The notes beneath the pieces were generated by a model. The model did not search any database, had not been told where the DNA came from, and saw nothing but the letters and a program-made list of their open reading frames with translations. A stretch of DNA of 64,000 nt from Algoriphagus limi (GTDB lineage: Bacteria; Bacteroidota; Bacteroidia; Cytophagales; Cyclobacteriaceae). This document shows, piece after piece, positions 8,550 to 17,270 of the stretch (its first letter is position 1; the number at the start of each line of letters is the position of its first letter). The stretch lies in contig NZ_JANWGH010000001.1 in assembly GCF_024919275.1 (NCBI RefSeq), positions 930,001 to 994,000 of the forward strand, written 5' to 3'. Both the position numbers and the translations under genes were made by a program.

Positions 8550-8696
8550 TTACTCTTGTCCGGTAGAGATCCGTTCCTTCAAATTTCCTTTTGATCCCGG
8601 GAAAGTGGTCTTTTGAGAAATGTCATACCCTATCCACAACATGATAGCCATGAAAATGAAGAAAAGGATTAAGAATATTTTTTTTCCTCTGCTCAT
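8550..8696 (-). CDS. 48-residue single-pass membrane protein
   Basis: A small gene that falls below common length cut-offs. It starts MSRGKKIFLILFF at 8696 and ends STGQE at 8550. Residues 7-24 form one hydrophobic helix, preceded by a basic start (RGKK), so the N-terminus should be cytoplasmic and a short tail rich in Lys, Gly and Ser (PGSKGNLKERIS) outside. The stop TAA is separated by one base from the ATG of the DUF2452 gene, and the frame has no rare interruptions. I infer that it is translated and works with the DUF2452 protein, perhaps as its membrane anchor. No known function is recognised. Confidence 0.6.
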   Translation of the reverse strand: MSRGKKIFLILFFIFMAIMLWIGYDISQKTTFPGSKGNLKERISTGQE

Positions 8697-8865
8697 AAAG
8701 GTCACGAAGCTTAGATAGAAAACAAAATTAAACCCAAATACCCAAAAGATGATTCCCTCGGTTCAATTCTTTCTTATTAGAAATAATGCTTTTTGAAAAA
8801 TGTTTATATTTTTAAGAAAACTCTTATTAGGGTAATCATTCAATCTCAGATTTTTCGCCAAAGAC

Positions 8866-9204
8866 ATGTATCAATACATCAGTGAATCTTCCATTTACCA
8901 ATATTTTGGAGAAGACGATCCGGATATGATTCGGGAAATGATCCAAATTATTCTTGATACCAATATTCATGATTTGGAAGAATTGCCTCATTTTTATCAC
9001 GAGAAAGACTTTTTGACCATTAAAAAAAGATGTCACAAGGCGAAACCTTCCATGAGCTATATTGGAGCGGTAAAAACCAGAAAACTTCTGGAGGAAATCG
9101 AAGAAAATCTAGAAGCCTCTCAAGACATTAATGAAATGCTTCAATCTCATTTGGCAGGAATTAAACGAGAATTGGGAGATTTTCTGGAAACAGTGAGGAA
9201 ATAA
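8866..9204 (+). CDS. Histidine phosphotransfer (Hpt) domain protein
   Basis: A 112-residue, all-helical protein with the Hpt signature: the phospho-accepting His57 in CHKAKPSMSYIGA, a good match to the HxxKGSxxxxG pattern. Hpt proteins pass phosphoryl groups between receiver domains in multistep phosphorelays. Start MYQYISES is the first ATG in frame. The protein is free-standing, without receiver or kinase domain, and no two-component gene is adjacent, so its partners must be encoded elsewhere. It precedes the S9 peptidase by only 12 bases and may be transcribed with it, although no functional link is evident. Confidence 0.85.
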   Translation: MYQYISESSIYQYFGEDDPDMIREMIQIILDTNIHDLEELPHFYHEKDFLTIKKRCHKAKPSMSYIGAVKTRKLLEEIEENLEASQDINEMLQSHLAGIKRELGDFLETVRK

Positions 9205-9216
9205 AAACCATTACAC

Positions 9217-11595
9217 ATGCGAAAACTTTCATTGTTTGGGCTATTTATTTTAGTCCAAGGAGTTCTGTATGCTCAAAGCACATTGAGTGTTGAATACATC
9301 ATGCGGGATCCGAAATGGATGGGATATTTTCCTTCGGATATCCGCTGGAGTGATGATAGTCAAACCATTTATTTCGACTACAATCCAGAAGGAAATCCAA
9401 GTGATTCCCTTTATCAAATCCGGCTGAATAAACTTGAAGAATTCGGCAAAGTGGACTGGAGAAAGGAACGGTCTATGCGCCGAAATCAAGCATCTTATAA
9501 TAAGGACAAAAGCAAAAGACTTTTTATAATGCCGAATGATCGGATCATCCTGGAAAGTCTACCTAGTGGAGAGCAAAAGGAAATTTTGAATTGGTACACA
9601 AGGGTAAGCATTCCAACCTTTTTGGCAGATGAAAACTTGATCTCTTTTGTTAGCGAGCAAAACATTTACACTTTAAATCTGCAAACCGAAGCGATTAAAC
9701 GTGTCACCAATATCTCTACAGGAAATAAGCCAGGAAGACAAGATCGAAGAAATTCGGATTCAGATTCCTCAAAACCCTTTCTGGAAGAAGAAAATCTGAA
9801 ACTCTTGGAAGTTGTACGTCAGCGTGAGGAGAAACGGAAGCAAAGTCAAGCCTATCGAGAAGCAACTCAATTAGAGCCTGAGGAGGAATTCACATTCTAC
9901 ACAGAGGGAAAAAATCCATCCAACCTCCAACTGTCCCCAGATGGAAAATTTGCAAGCTTCACTTTCTACAAAGCAGCCAGCAATAAAAACACTAAGGTTC
10001 CGAATTATGTAGATGCCTCCGGCTATACAGAAGACTTGAATGCACGGCCAAAAGTTGGAACAAACCCAACTACTTCGGAAATAGGAATTTACAATTTAGA
10101 AAAGGATACTGTTTACTTTATCAATACTTCTACCCTGCCCGGATTGTCAGATCTTCCTGATTATGTCAAAGACTATCCTGATAAAGAATGGTCTCAAAAA
10201 GAACGAGACTTAGCTTTATATGGACCCGTATTTTCGCCAGATGGATCTAAAGCAATCATTCAAGCTCGTTCTTTGGACAATAAAGATCGATGGATAGCTC
10301 TTGTCGATTTAGAGACCGGTGAACTAAGCAGCCTAGATAGGCAAAGGGATGAAGCTTGGATTGCAGGCCCTGGAATCGGCTGGACATTTTCTGGAGGAAC
10401 GCTGGGATGGCTCCCCGATAACAAACACATCTATTTCCAATCCGAAGAAACCGGGTATTCTCATCTCTATTTACTTGATGTAGAAAAAGGAAACAAGAAA
10501 GCACTTACCAAAGGAGAATTTGAGGTTTTTGATCCCTTCCTATCCAAGGATGGCTCACATTGGTATTTGACTACATCAGAGGTTGATCCTGGAGAAAGAA
10601 ATTTCTACAGGATGCCAGTTACCGGAGGGAAAATGGAGAAACTCACCGAAATGACCGGAAACAATCAGGTTACCTTATCTCCCGACGAAAAACACCTTGC
10701 AATCCTTTATTCCTACAGCAATTCGCCCGCAGAGCTTTATTTGCAGGAAAACAAAGTTGGAGCAAAGCCAATCAAATTGACTGATGGTCAAAGCGAGGAA
10801 TTTAAATCCTATGATTGGCGAGATCCAGAGATTATAAGATTTACAGCACAAGATGGTGCAAAAGTACCCGCAAGGATTTACGAGCCAGATCCTTCCAAGA
10901 AAAATGGAGCTGCTATCATTTTCGTTCATGGTGCAGGCTATCTCCAAAACGTGCATAAATGGTGGAGCAGTTACTTTAGAGAATACATGTTCCATAATCT
11001 ATTGGCTGATTTGGGATATATTGTCTTGGATATTGATTACCGTGCCTCAGCTGGATATGGTCGAGATTGGCGAACTGGAATTTACCGTCACATGGGTGGA
11101 AAGGACCTTTCTGACCAGGTGGATGGAGCCAAACACCTGATAGAAGAATATGGAATTGATGCGGATAGAATTGGGATTTACGGAGGTAGTTATGGAGGTT
11201 TTATCACCTTGATGGCTTTGTTTACAGAGCCAGAAGTATTTAAATCAGGCGCTGCACTTCGTTCAGTGACAGACTGGGCGCATTATAATCATGGTTACAC
11301 CTCCAACATTTTGAATACACCTGAGGAAGATCCGATCGCCTATCGAAGATCCTCTCCTATTTATTTTGCCGAAGGCCTAAAAGGAAATTTATTAATGGCG
11401 CATGGAATGTTGGATGTTAATGTGCATTTTCAAGACGTAGTTCGTCTTTCTCAACGATTAATCGAATTGGGAAAAGATAATTGGGAAATGGCTATTTATC
11501 CGGTGGAAGATCACGGATTTGTTGAGCCAAGTTCCTGGACAGATGAATATAAGCGTATCCTTAAACTCTTCAACAGCACTTTATTGAATGAATAG
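9217..11595 (+). CDS. S9 family peptidase (dipeptidyl-peptidase IV-like)
   Basis: A 792-residue secreted serine peptidase. Residues 1-19 are a signal peptide ending LYAQS. The N-terminal three quarters form a beta-propeller with WD40-like TolB-type repeats (LSPDGKFASF, FSPDGSKAII, LSPDEKHLAIL). The C-terminal alpha/beta hydrolase domain has Ser658 in GGSYGGF, Asp733 in MLDVNVHF and His766 in EDHGF. A charged insertion rich in Arg, Ser, Glu and Lys lies at about residues 175-225. DPP IV-type enzymes remove dipeptides from peptide N-termini; the exact specificity is not certain. The downstream gamma-glutamyltransferase overlaps by 8 bases, so both probably act in periplasmic peptide use. Confidence 0.92.
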   Translation: MRKLSLFGLFILVQGVLYAQSTLSVEYIMRDPKWMGYFPSDIRWSDDSQTIYFDYNPEGNPSDSLYQIRLNKLEEFGKVDWRKERSMRRNQASYNKDKSKRLFIMPNDRIILESLPSGEQKEILNWYTRVSIPTFLADENLISFVSEQNIYTLNLQTEAIKRVTNISTGNKPGRQDRRNSDSDSSKPFLEEENLKLLEVVRQREEKRKQSQAYREATQLEPEEEFTFYTEGKNPSNLQLSPDGKFASFTFYKAASNKNTKVPNYVDASGYTEDLNARPKVGTNPTTSEIGIYNLEKDTVYFINTSTLPGLSDLPDYVKDYPDKEWSQKERDLALYGPVFSPDGSKAIIQARSLDNKDRWIALVDLETGELSSLDRQRDEAWIAGPGIGWTFSGGTLGWLPDNKHIYFQSEETGYSHLYLLDVEKGNKKALTKGEFEVFDPFLSKDGSHWYLTTSEVDPGERNFYRMPVTGGKMEKLTEMTGNNQVTLSPDEKHLAILYSYSNSPAELYLQENKVGAKPIKLTDGQSEEFKSYDWRDPEIIRFTAQDGAKVPARIYEPDPSKKNGAAIIFVHGAGYLQNVHKWWSSYFREYMFHNLLADLGYIVLDIDYRASAGYGRDWRTGIYRHMGGKDLSDQVDGAKHLIEEYGIDADRIGIYGGSYGGFITLMALFTEPEVFKSGAALRSVTDWAHYNHGYTSNILNTPEEDPIAYRRSSPIYFAEGLKGNLLMAHGMLDVNVHFQDVVRLSQRLIELGKDNWEMAIYPVEDHGFVEPSSWTDEYKRILKLFNSTLLNE

Positions 11596-13300
11596 AACCG
11601 CCTACATCCGTTTTGCTGCTCTTCTTTTGAGCATCCCCTTTCTGGTATTTTCCTGTAAAACACCTACAGAAGAAAAAGAACCAAAAAGAGGATTAATCGC
11701 AGAAAATGCCATGGTTGTTTCAGCGCGTGGTGAAGCTTCAAGAATAGGTGTCGAAATCATGCAAAAGGGAGGAAATGCCTTTGATGCGATGATGGCTACC
11801 GAAATGGCACTTGCCGTCACTTTTCCCTTTGCAGGAAATTTGGGAGGCGGAGGCTTTGCTGTTTATCGTATGGCAAATGGAGATATAGGCTCTATAGATT
11901 ACCGGGAAAAAGCTCCGGGAGCTGCATATAGAGACATGTATTTGGATGAGAATGGAGAAGTAATTCCTGGTTTAAGTACCAAAGGAGCACTAGCCTCAGG
12001 AGTTCCAGGAACCATTGCAGGGATTTTTGAAGCTCAATCTAAATTTGGAAAGCTCGACCCAAAGGAAATTTTACAACCTGTAATTGATCTGGCAAGAAAT
12101 GGTTTTGTGGTTAGTACTCAACAAGCAAACAGACTTCAAGGCATCCGAGATGTAGTGCGAGAAGTAAATGGAGAAGACACATTTTATGGCAAGGAATATA
12201 ATGCAGGCGACACCATCAAAAATATCGCCTTAGCAGAGACTTTAGAGCGAATAGCAAACAATGGCCGCGATGAGTTCTACAAAGGAGAAACAGCCCAAGT
12301 TCTGGTAAACCACATGAAGGAAATGGGTGGAATTATAACGCTAGAAGATCTAGCTTCCTATGAAGCAGTTTGGAGGAATCCTATTGTCTTTGACTACAAG
12401 GATCTTCGGGTAATTTCAATGGCACCCCCAAGTTCAGGCGGAGTGACTATCGGACAAATTTTGAAAATGGTTGAGCCTTTTGATCTAAAAAGTATGGGCC
12501 ATAACTCGGCTGACTATGTTCAGGTGCTCACAGAAGCTATGCGAAGAGCCTATGCTGATAGAAATTATTATTTAGGCGATCCAGACTTTGTAGAGATTCC
12601 AATTGCTGAGCTTTTGGATGATGAGTATTTGAAAAATCGAATGGAAAGCTTTAATCCAGAAAAGGCCACACTATCCTCAGATATAGCAGAAGGATCTGTT
12701 CTTTTTGCCGAAAGTATGGAAACAACCCACTACTCCATCATGGATGCTGAGGGAAATGCTCTTGCTGTGACCACTACCTTGAATGGTGCCTATGGATCTA
12801 AAGTTTACTTGGATGAATTGGGCTTTTTCATGAATAATGAAATGGACGACTTCAGCAGCAAAGCAGGAGTTCCAAATATGTTTGGTTTAATAGGGGCTGA
12901 AGCAAATAGTATAGCACCTGGAAAGCGAATGCTGAGTTCTATGACTCCTACATTGGTAGAAAGAGACGGACAACTCTGGATGATTGTAGGAACTCCGGGA
13001 GGATCTACCATCATTACGGCAGTAGCCCAAACGATTCTGAATGCTTATGAATTTGACATGACCATGCAAGAGGCTGTGGAAGCCCCACGCTTTCATCATC
13101 AATGGCTTCCTGATCAAATTTTATTTGAGGAAAATTCTCTGGATAGTACTTTATTGAAAATATTAACTGCAAAGAATTACCTGATTAATGAAGGGCGTAC
13201 TCCAATCATTGGTTCCGTCGATGCAATTATGGTTTTGCCAGATGGAAAGCTAGAGGGAGGAGCAGATCCTAGAAGGGAAAATGAAGCAGCTGGATATTAA
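11588..13300 (+). CDS. ggt: Gamma-glutamyltransferase (lipoprotein type)
   Basis: A 570-residue gamma-glutamyltransferase, which transfers or hydrolyses the gamma-glutamyl group of glutathione in the periplasm. The N-terminus carries a lipoprotein signal (LVFSC at about residue 23), so the enzyme is probably membrane-anchored. The precursor should self-cleave before Thr379 in METTHYSIMD, the new N-terminal nucleophile. Further family motifs are GGNAFDAMMATEMAL, NLGGGGFAVYR, APPSSGGVTIGQ, MTPTLV and GTPGGSTI. It overlaps the peptidase gene by 8 bases (ATGAATAG), a sign of translational coupling. A strong terminator follows the stop. Confidence 0.93.
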   Translation: MNRTAYIRFAALLLSIPFLVFSCKTPTEEKEPKRGLIAENAMVVSARGEASRIGVEIMQKGGNAFDAMMATEMALAVTFPFAGNLGGGGFAVYRMANGDIGSIDYREKAPGAAYRDMYLDENGEVIPGLSTKGALASGVPGTIAGIFEAQSKFGKLDPKEILQPVIDLARNGFVVSTQQANRLQGIRDVVREVNGEDTFYGKEYNAGDTIKNIALAETLERIANNGRDEFYKGETAQVLVNHMKEMGGIITLEDLASYEAVWRNPIVFDYKDLRVISMAPPSSGGVTIGQILKMVEPFDLKSMGHNSADYVQVLTEAMRRAYADRNYYLGDPDFVEIPIAELLDDEYLKNRMESFNPEKATLSSDIAEGSVLFAESMETTHYSIMDAEGNALAVTTTLNGAYGSKVYLDELGFFMNNEMDDFSSKAGVPNMFGLIGAEANSIAPGKRMLSSMTPTLVERDGQLWMIVGTPGGSTIITAVAQTILNAYEFDMTMQEAVEAPRFHHQWLPDQILFEENSLDSTLLKILTAKNYLINEGRTPIIGSVDAIMVLPDGKLEGGADPRRENEAAGY

Positions 13301-13306
13301 GATTCT

Positions 13307-13332
13307 AAGGCCTTGAATTAACTCAAGGCCTT
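13307..13332 (+). terminator. Rho-independent terminator after ggt
   Basis: Ten-base perfect stem AAGGCCTTGA / TCAAGGCCTT with a 6-base loop, followed by a T-rich run (TTTTTCTTTT). It begins 6 bases after the ggt stop and closes the Hpt-peptidase-ggt unit. Confidence 0.8.
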
Positions 13333-13492
13333 TTTCTTTTGCTAAAATCACTTACGGTATTGAGTTGATTTCAAAAGCCAAAACATTTGTAAATCAGGCA
13401 ATTATTTTTAAAATTAAGTAGGATTTTTATTCCAGCCACATCCTTAAAGGCTGGATATTGAATCATTTTTAACCCTTAAAATCTCTTTCACC

Positions 13493-14563
13493 ATGGTTAC
13501 CCATTACATTATTACCAACCGGGAAGTTACTTCCAGAAGAAGCCGAAACTACATTTCTGTCAATGAAAAGGAGTATATGCGAAAGGATGGAGATGAAGAA
13601 GCAAGACACAATCTCCGGTACGGAACAGTAAGCTTCGATCCTAAAAAAGCCAAGAAGCTGAAGGACTTCAATATTCAAATCATACCTGAAGTTGACGAAG
13701 CTCTACTAGCAAGTTATGCGGATGATAAAGATGTAAACAAGGCAAAATTTCCCTCAACTCACATTTTCAATGAACTCTATGAATCCGGGATAAAAGCTAG
13801 TAAGAAGACTCCTGGTGGAGATCATATTAGAATCTCAGAAGATATCATGGTTTTTGTCCATGGCTTTAAGTCTGATCTGGAAACAGCCATGCAAACGCTC
13901 TGTGAACTTCACAAAAAATATGTGGAACCAGATAACTCGACCATAAAGCACATAGTCCTATTTACCTGGCCCGCTAAAAAGAAATTACTGAAATATAGAT
14001 CGGACGCTTATGATGCTATGCAGTCCGGGTTTGCTTTAGCAAGATCTATGGCTTCACTTCGCGAGTTTTTCAAAAAGAAATTTGTGGAAGAACGAAAGCC
14101 CCTTTGCGATCAAAAAATTCATTTAATGTGCCACAGTATGGGGAATCGCGTGCTTGAAAACATGGTAAAAGGCGTACAGGATATTGGCATGGATATCAAT
14201 TCTATCTTCGGAGAAATTCTTCTTGTCGGGGCTGATATAGATTATTACGCATTGGAGCGCCCAAATCCCCTTTATCGATTGATTGATTTTGGAGAACGTG
14301 TTCATGTTTACTATCACAACAAGGATCAGGCTCTAGGAATCTCAGAATTAACCAAGAATGCATTTAATAGATTGGGAAGATGGGGAGCCAAAAACTCGGT
14401 GAATTTAGCCGATGACATCTACCAATGTGATGTAACTGATATAGAGGATGATAAAGGAATTTTAAATGATACCGTTCACCATTGGTATTATTACAATTCT
14501 CCTTCTGTGGTTGACGACATTATAGAGGTCATGAAAGGCGGACATTCAATTTTTAGCATGTAA
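13493..14563 (+). CDS. Alpha/beta hydrolase (DUF900-like esterase/lipase)
   Basis: A 356-residue protein without signal peptide. DIMVFVHGFKSDLETAM (about residues 120-136) is the strand and oxyanion loop of an alpha/beta hydrolase; HLMCHSMGNRVLE holds the nucleophile Ser215 in a CHSMG elbow, and a late DTVHHWYYY supplies likely catalytic histidines. FTWPAKKKLLKY resembles the DUF900 pattern, in which cytoplasmic esterase-like proteins of unknown substrate occur. The 90-residue N-terminal part (RRSRNYISVNEKEY) is not recognised. It is separated from upstream genes by the ggt terminator and is followed after 3 bases by the M19-like hydrolase gene, so the two form a discrete cassette. Confidence 0.78.
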   Translation: MVTHYIITNREVTSRRSRNYISVNEKEYMRKDGDEEARHNLRYGTVSFDPKKAKKLKDFNIQIIPEVDEALLASYADDKDVNKAKFPSTHIFNELYESGIKASKKTPGGDHIRISEDIMVFVHGFKSDLETAMQTLCELHKKYVEPDNSTIKHIVLFTWPAKKKLLKYRSDAYDAMQSGFALARSMASLREFFKKKFVEERKPLCDQKIHLMCHSMGNRVLENMVKGVQDIGMDINSIFGEILLVGADIDYYALERPNPLYRLIDFGERVHVYYHNKDQALGISELTKNAFNRLGRWGAKNSVNLADDIYQCDVTDIEDDKGILNDTVHHWYYYNSPSVVDDIIEVMKGGHSIFSM

Positions 14564-14566
14564 GCA

Positions 14567-16174
14567 ATGGGAAAGCGTAAATTTTCAGACCTGCATTGCC
14601 ATAATCATATGCGCGCTCATTTTCATATGCAGGAAAAAGAAAAAAAGTTTAGAAGAAAAGAGGAATTCAGCCCTTGGACAGTAATTGCTTCCAATCACCG
14701 CAATCATCAGCAAGGAAAAATGGGCGCCAGCTACAGTCAAATTGATTTAGTGAAATGCTGGAATTCTAATCTTAGGCTTACTTTTAATTCTTTATATCCC
14801 CTAGAAAGGCAATTTGTAAAAGGAATAGATCCAAAAATCGGAAAAGACAAGTGGTATCGGTTTCTAACCTCAGCAATTCTAGGCTCAAAAGGTCTTAGAA
14901 GGGATTTGTTGCAAACAGCTTATATGCGTATTCCCGATAAGGTGGTGGATTATTTTCAATCAGACGATTATGACTATTGGGAATCCTTACAAAGGGAACG
15001 GGATTTTGTCTTGATGGATTCAGGAAAAAGAATTCGAAAAAATGAAATTCATGTTCCTAAAGCTTTCCTTCGAGAAGAACGACTAGCAAGAAAATTTGCA
15101 AGTCAACATCCCCGCTCCTACCAAGTAAAAGAAGCCTGCTATCGAGTTCCAAAGGATAAAGCAGAATTAGTCCAATCCATAGATGACGATTCCGAGATCA
15201 CGATGATTTTAACAATTGAAGGGGCTCATGCTCTGGGAACAGATAGAGTTGACTCCATTGAGGAAGTCTCTAAACGAGTGAAATCAATCAAAAAAGACTG
15301 GCCTACACCTGTCTTTTTCATCACGTTTGCACATCACTTCGACAATCATCTTTGTGGCCATGCCCATTCTATTCCAGGAATGGGAAAAATCCTGATGGAT
15401 CAATCCAAACGAATGAATGCTGGATTCAATAATAATGGAAGGAGAATACTCAAGGAATTATTGAGTCTCAATTCCGATTTGGTTAGAGATGATTCTTTGG
15501 GATATCGAGTATTGATCGATGTAAAGCACATGAGCGCCCGTTCTCGAAAGGAGTTTTATAGTTTGGTCAAAAAATGCCTTGAAAAAGGTGATCGAATTCC
15601 GGTTATCGCTTCACATTGTGGCTATTCAGGAATTTCCTCCTTAGATCAACACATTGAATGGGAGAAAAAGGAAAAAGATGATTACACTGACCCAAGTGGA
15701 AAATTCAATGCTTGGAACATCAATATATGTGATGAAGACATTGAAATGTTCGTCAAAACCAAGGGAATGTTTGGACTTTCTTTTGATCAACGGATTTTAG
15801 GAATTACAAAGGAAGACCTTGAAAAAAATCCAAACCGAAATGGCATTCAACTGATTTGGGAAAATATTGAAGCCGTATTGAAAAGTGCCTATAAAAATCC
15901 TAATCTCTCTCCATCTGAAAAGGCTCAAATATGGAAATCTATCACAATAGGGACGGATTTTGAAGGGCTAATTGATCCAGTTGATCCCTTTCCAACTGCC
16001 TTAGAATTTGATAGCTTCAGCAAGAAATTGGCTAGTGAAATTGATTCAGCCCGTTTGGAAGCAAATAAGCCCCATCTCGCTCATCTCAAAACCAAAGAAG
16101 ATGTGGAAAAAGCAGTAGATGATTTTTGCTTTAACAATGCCTCCAATTTTGTAAAGGAGAATTACCCGAAATAA
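14567..16174 (+). CDS. M19-like metallohydrolase (membrane dipeptidase superfamily), atypical
   Basis: A 535-residue protein related to renal dipeptidase (peptidase M19) and the amidohydrolase fold. Candidate metal and catalytic residues are visible in order: DLHCHNH (His10/His12) at the N-terminus, Glu218 in TIEGAHAL, His321 in VKHMS, His350 in ASHCGYSG and Asp464 in GTDFEGL. The family normally has HxD at the first site; here it is HxH. The protein is about 130 residues longer than usual M19 enzymes, with extra basic sequence at 20-60 and 95-200, and lacks a signal peptide. It is translated 3 bases after the alpha/beta hydrolase. The substrate is unknown; a dipeptide or other amide is possible. 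Confidence 0.78.
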   Translation: MGKRKFSDLHCHNHMRAHFHMQEKEKKFRRKEEFSPWTVIASNHRNHQQGKMGASYSQIDLVKCWNSNLRLTFNSLYPLERQFVKGIDPKIGKDKWYRFLTSAILGSKGLRRDLLQTAYMRIPDKVVDYFQSDDYDYWESLQRERDFVLMDSGKRIRKNEIHVPKAFLREERLARKFASQHPRSYQVKEACYRVPKDKAELVQSIDDDSEITMILTIEGAHALGTDRVDSIEEVSKRVKSIKKDWPTPVFFITFAHHFDNHLCGHAHSIPGMGKILMDQSKRMNAGFNNNGRRILKELLSLNSDLVRDDSLGYRVLIDVKHMSARSRKEFYSLVKKCLEKGDRIPVIASHCGYSGISSLDQHIEWEKKEKDDYTDPSGKFNAWNINICDEDIEMFVKTKGMFGLSFDQRILGITKEDLEKNPNRNGIQLIWENIEAVLKSAYKNPNLSPSEKAQIWKSITIGTDFEGLIDPVDPFPTALEFDSFSKKLASEIDSARLEANKPHLAHLKTKEDVEKAVDDFCFNNASNFVKENYPK

Positions 16175-16176
16175 TT

Positions 16177-16202
16177 GGATTAAGAAAAATCGATCTTAAT
16201 CC
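16177..16202. terminator. Possible hairpin between convergent genes
   Basis: GGATTAAG (16177-16184) pairs with CTTAATCC (16195-16202) around a 10-base loop, just after the M19-like stop and overlapping the stop of the convergent dioxygenase gene. No good T-run follows on either strand, so termination is uncertain. Confidence 0.3.
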
Positions 16203-17155
16203 TCTCCAAATATCTCTTTTACAACCCAACCTTTGCCCCACTCTTCTTGTTCTTTTTCGGTCCAGAGCTCCGGGAAGAAAATCACTTTCTGAAAACGTGG
16301 AGGAAGATATTTCTGCCAGTTAGTGCCGCCTGTAGCAGCAATATCCACTGGATCTTTCTGAAGATATCTGACAGCTGATTTATAATGCGCCAGTGGCCAA
16401 AAAACATTTGCCTTTAGATCAAATTGCTTCATTAATTCAGTCATCTCCTTAGATGGATTTTCCAGCTCCATATATCGCTGCCAGATGTTTTTGCGCCTAT
16501 ATCCATCGATCAACTCCTTCAATTTTTTCCCGTATTTCAAATTGAAGTTTTTCAAAGTCAATGTTTTTTGACCAGTTGCCAATTCGATAGCTCCACGCTG
16601 CCAATATAGATGCTCGAAAATATCATCTGCCGGAGAATGATAATCAAAGTCCTTTCGGTCCGACAAGGTTACCAGTTGATATGCATCCGTAGCCATTAGC
16701 TCTATCTCACGATATTGAGCACTTTGGAAACCAGAGGAAGGAAGCAAGGACATTCTGAATTTCAAGAATTGGTCTCGTTCCATTCCTTTCCACATCATTG
16801 CAAAGGAAGAAATCAGGTGATCAAAATACATCAGAATTCGACCTAACCTTGTTTTAAAAAATCCCTCATCCAAATCTTCCTTATCAGAAATCTGCTCCAT
16901 TTCTGAAATGATCAATTTGAAATAGAGTTCGGTGATTTGGTGGTAAATAATAAAAATTTTTTCATCCTTAAAGCTGGTTTTAGGCTGCTGAAGGGACAAT
17001 AGAACATCCAAATTGATATATTCCCAATACGTCAAATAGTCTGCATACAAAAGACCTTCCAGATAGGAAAGCATGTCTTGACCAGAAGCTTTAAACTTCT
17101 CTTCAAGCTGTTTGATTTTTTCAAGGATTCGGGGATCAAATTGGGGGTTTTCCAT
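16196..17155 (-). CDS. kynA: Tryptophan 2,3-dioxygenase family protein
   Basis: A 319-residue heme dioxygenase of the TDO family, opening the indole ring of tryptophan to N-formylkynurenine. The region FRMSLLPSSGFQSAQYREIE (about residues 135-154) is the family signature, with the substrate-carboxylate arginine. LAHYKSAVRYL carries the probable proximal heme histidine, and AATGGTNWQKYLPP is the glycine-rich loop that closes on the substrate. YHQITELYFKLIISEMEQI is also typical. Length is normal for Bacteroidota members. It is divergent from a glutaryl-CoA dehydrogenase gene, 115 bases away. No other kynurenine gene is adjacent. Tryptophan is the usual substrate but related indoles cannot be excluded. 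Confidence 0.83.
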   Translation of the reverse strand: MENPQFDPRILEKIKQLEEKFKASGQDMLSYLEGLLYADYLTYWEYINLDVLLSLQQPKTSFKDEKIFIIYHQITELYFKLIISEMEQISDKEDLDEGFFKTRLGRILMYFDHLISSFAMMWKGMERDQFLKFRMSLLPSSGFQSAQYREIELMATDAYQLVTLSDRKDFDYHSPADDIFEHLYWQRGAIELATGQKTLTLKNFNLKYGKKLKELIDGYRRKNIWQRYMELENPSKEMTELMKQFDLKANVFWPLAHYKSAVRYLQKDPVDIAATGGTNWQKYLPPRFQKVIFFPELWTEKEQEEWGKGWVVKEIFGED

Positions 17156-17270
17156 CTCAAAATTTTATCAAAAATGATAGTTTTTTACCCCCCGATCTGT
17201 TTATTTCGAAAGGCATTGGGTTTACTTCCCGACAAAAATCACTGATTCAATTCAATAAACCAAAAAACAC

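Noticed and set aside
13432..13454. Inverted repeat CCAGCC / GGCTGG before the hydrolase gene
   Set aside because: Stem is 6-7 bases with an 11-base loop and no T-run; could be chance. Not used as terminator or riboswitch.
13301..13492. Possible small gene or RNA in the 190-base gap after ggt
   Set aside because: Apart from the terminator I see no frame with export signal or conserved structure.
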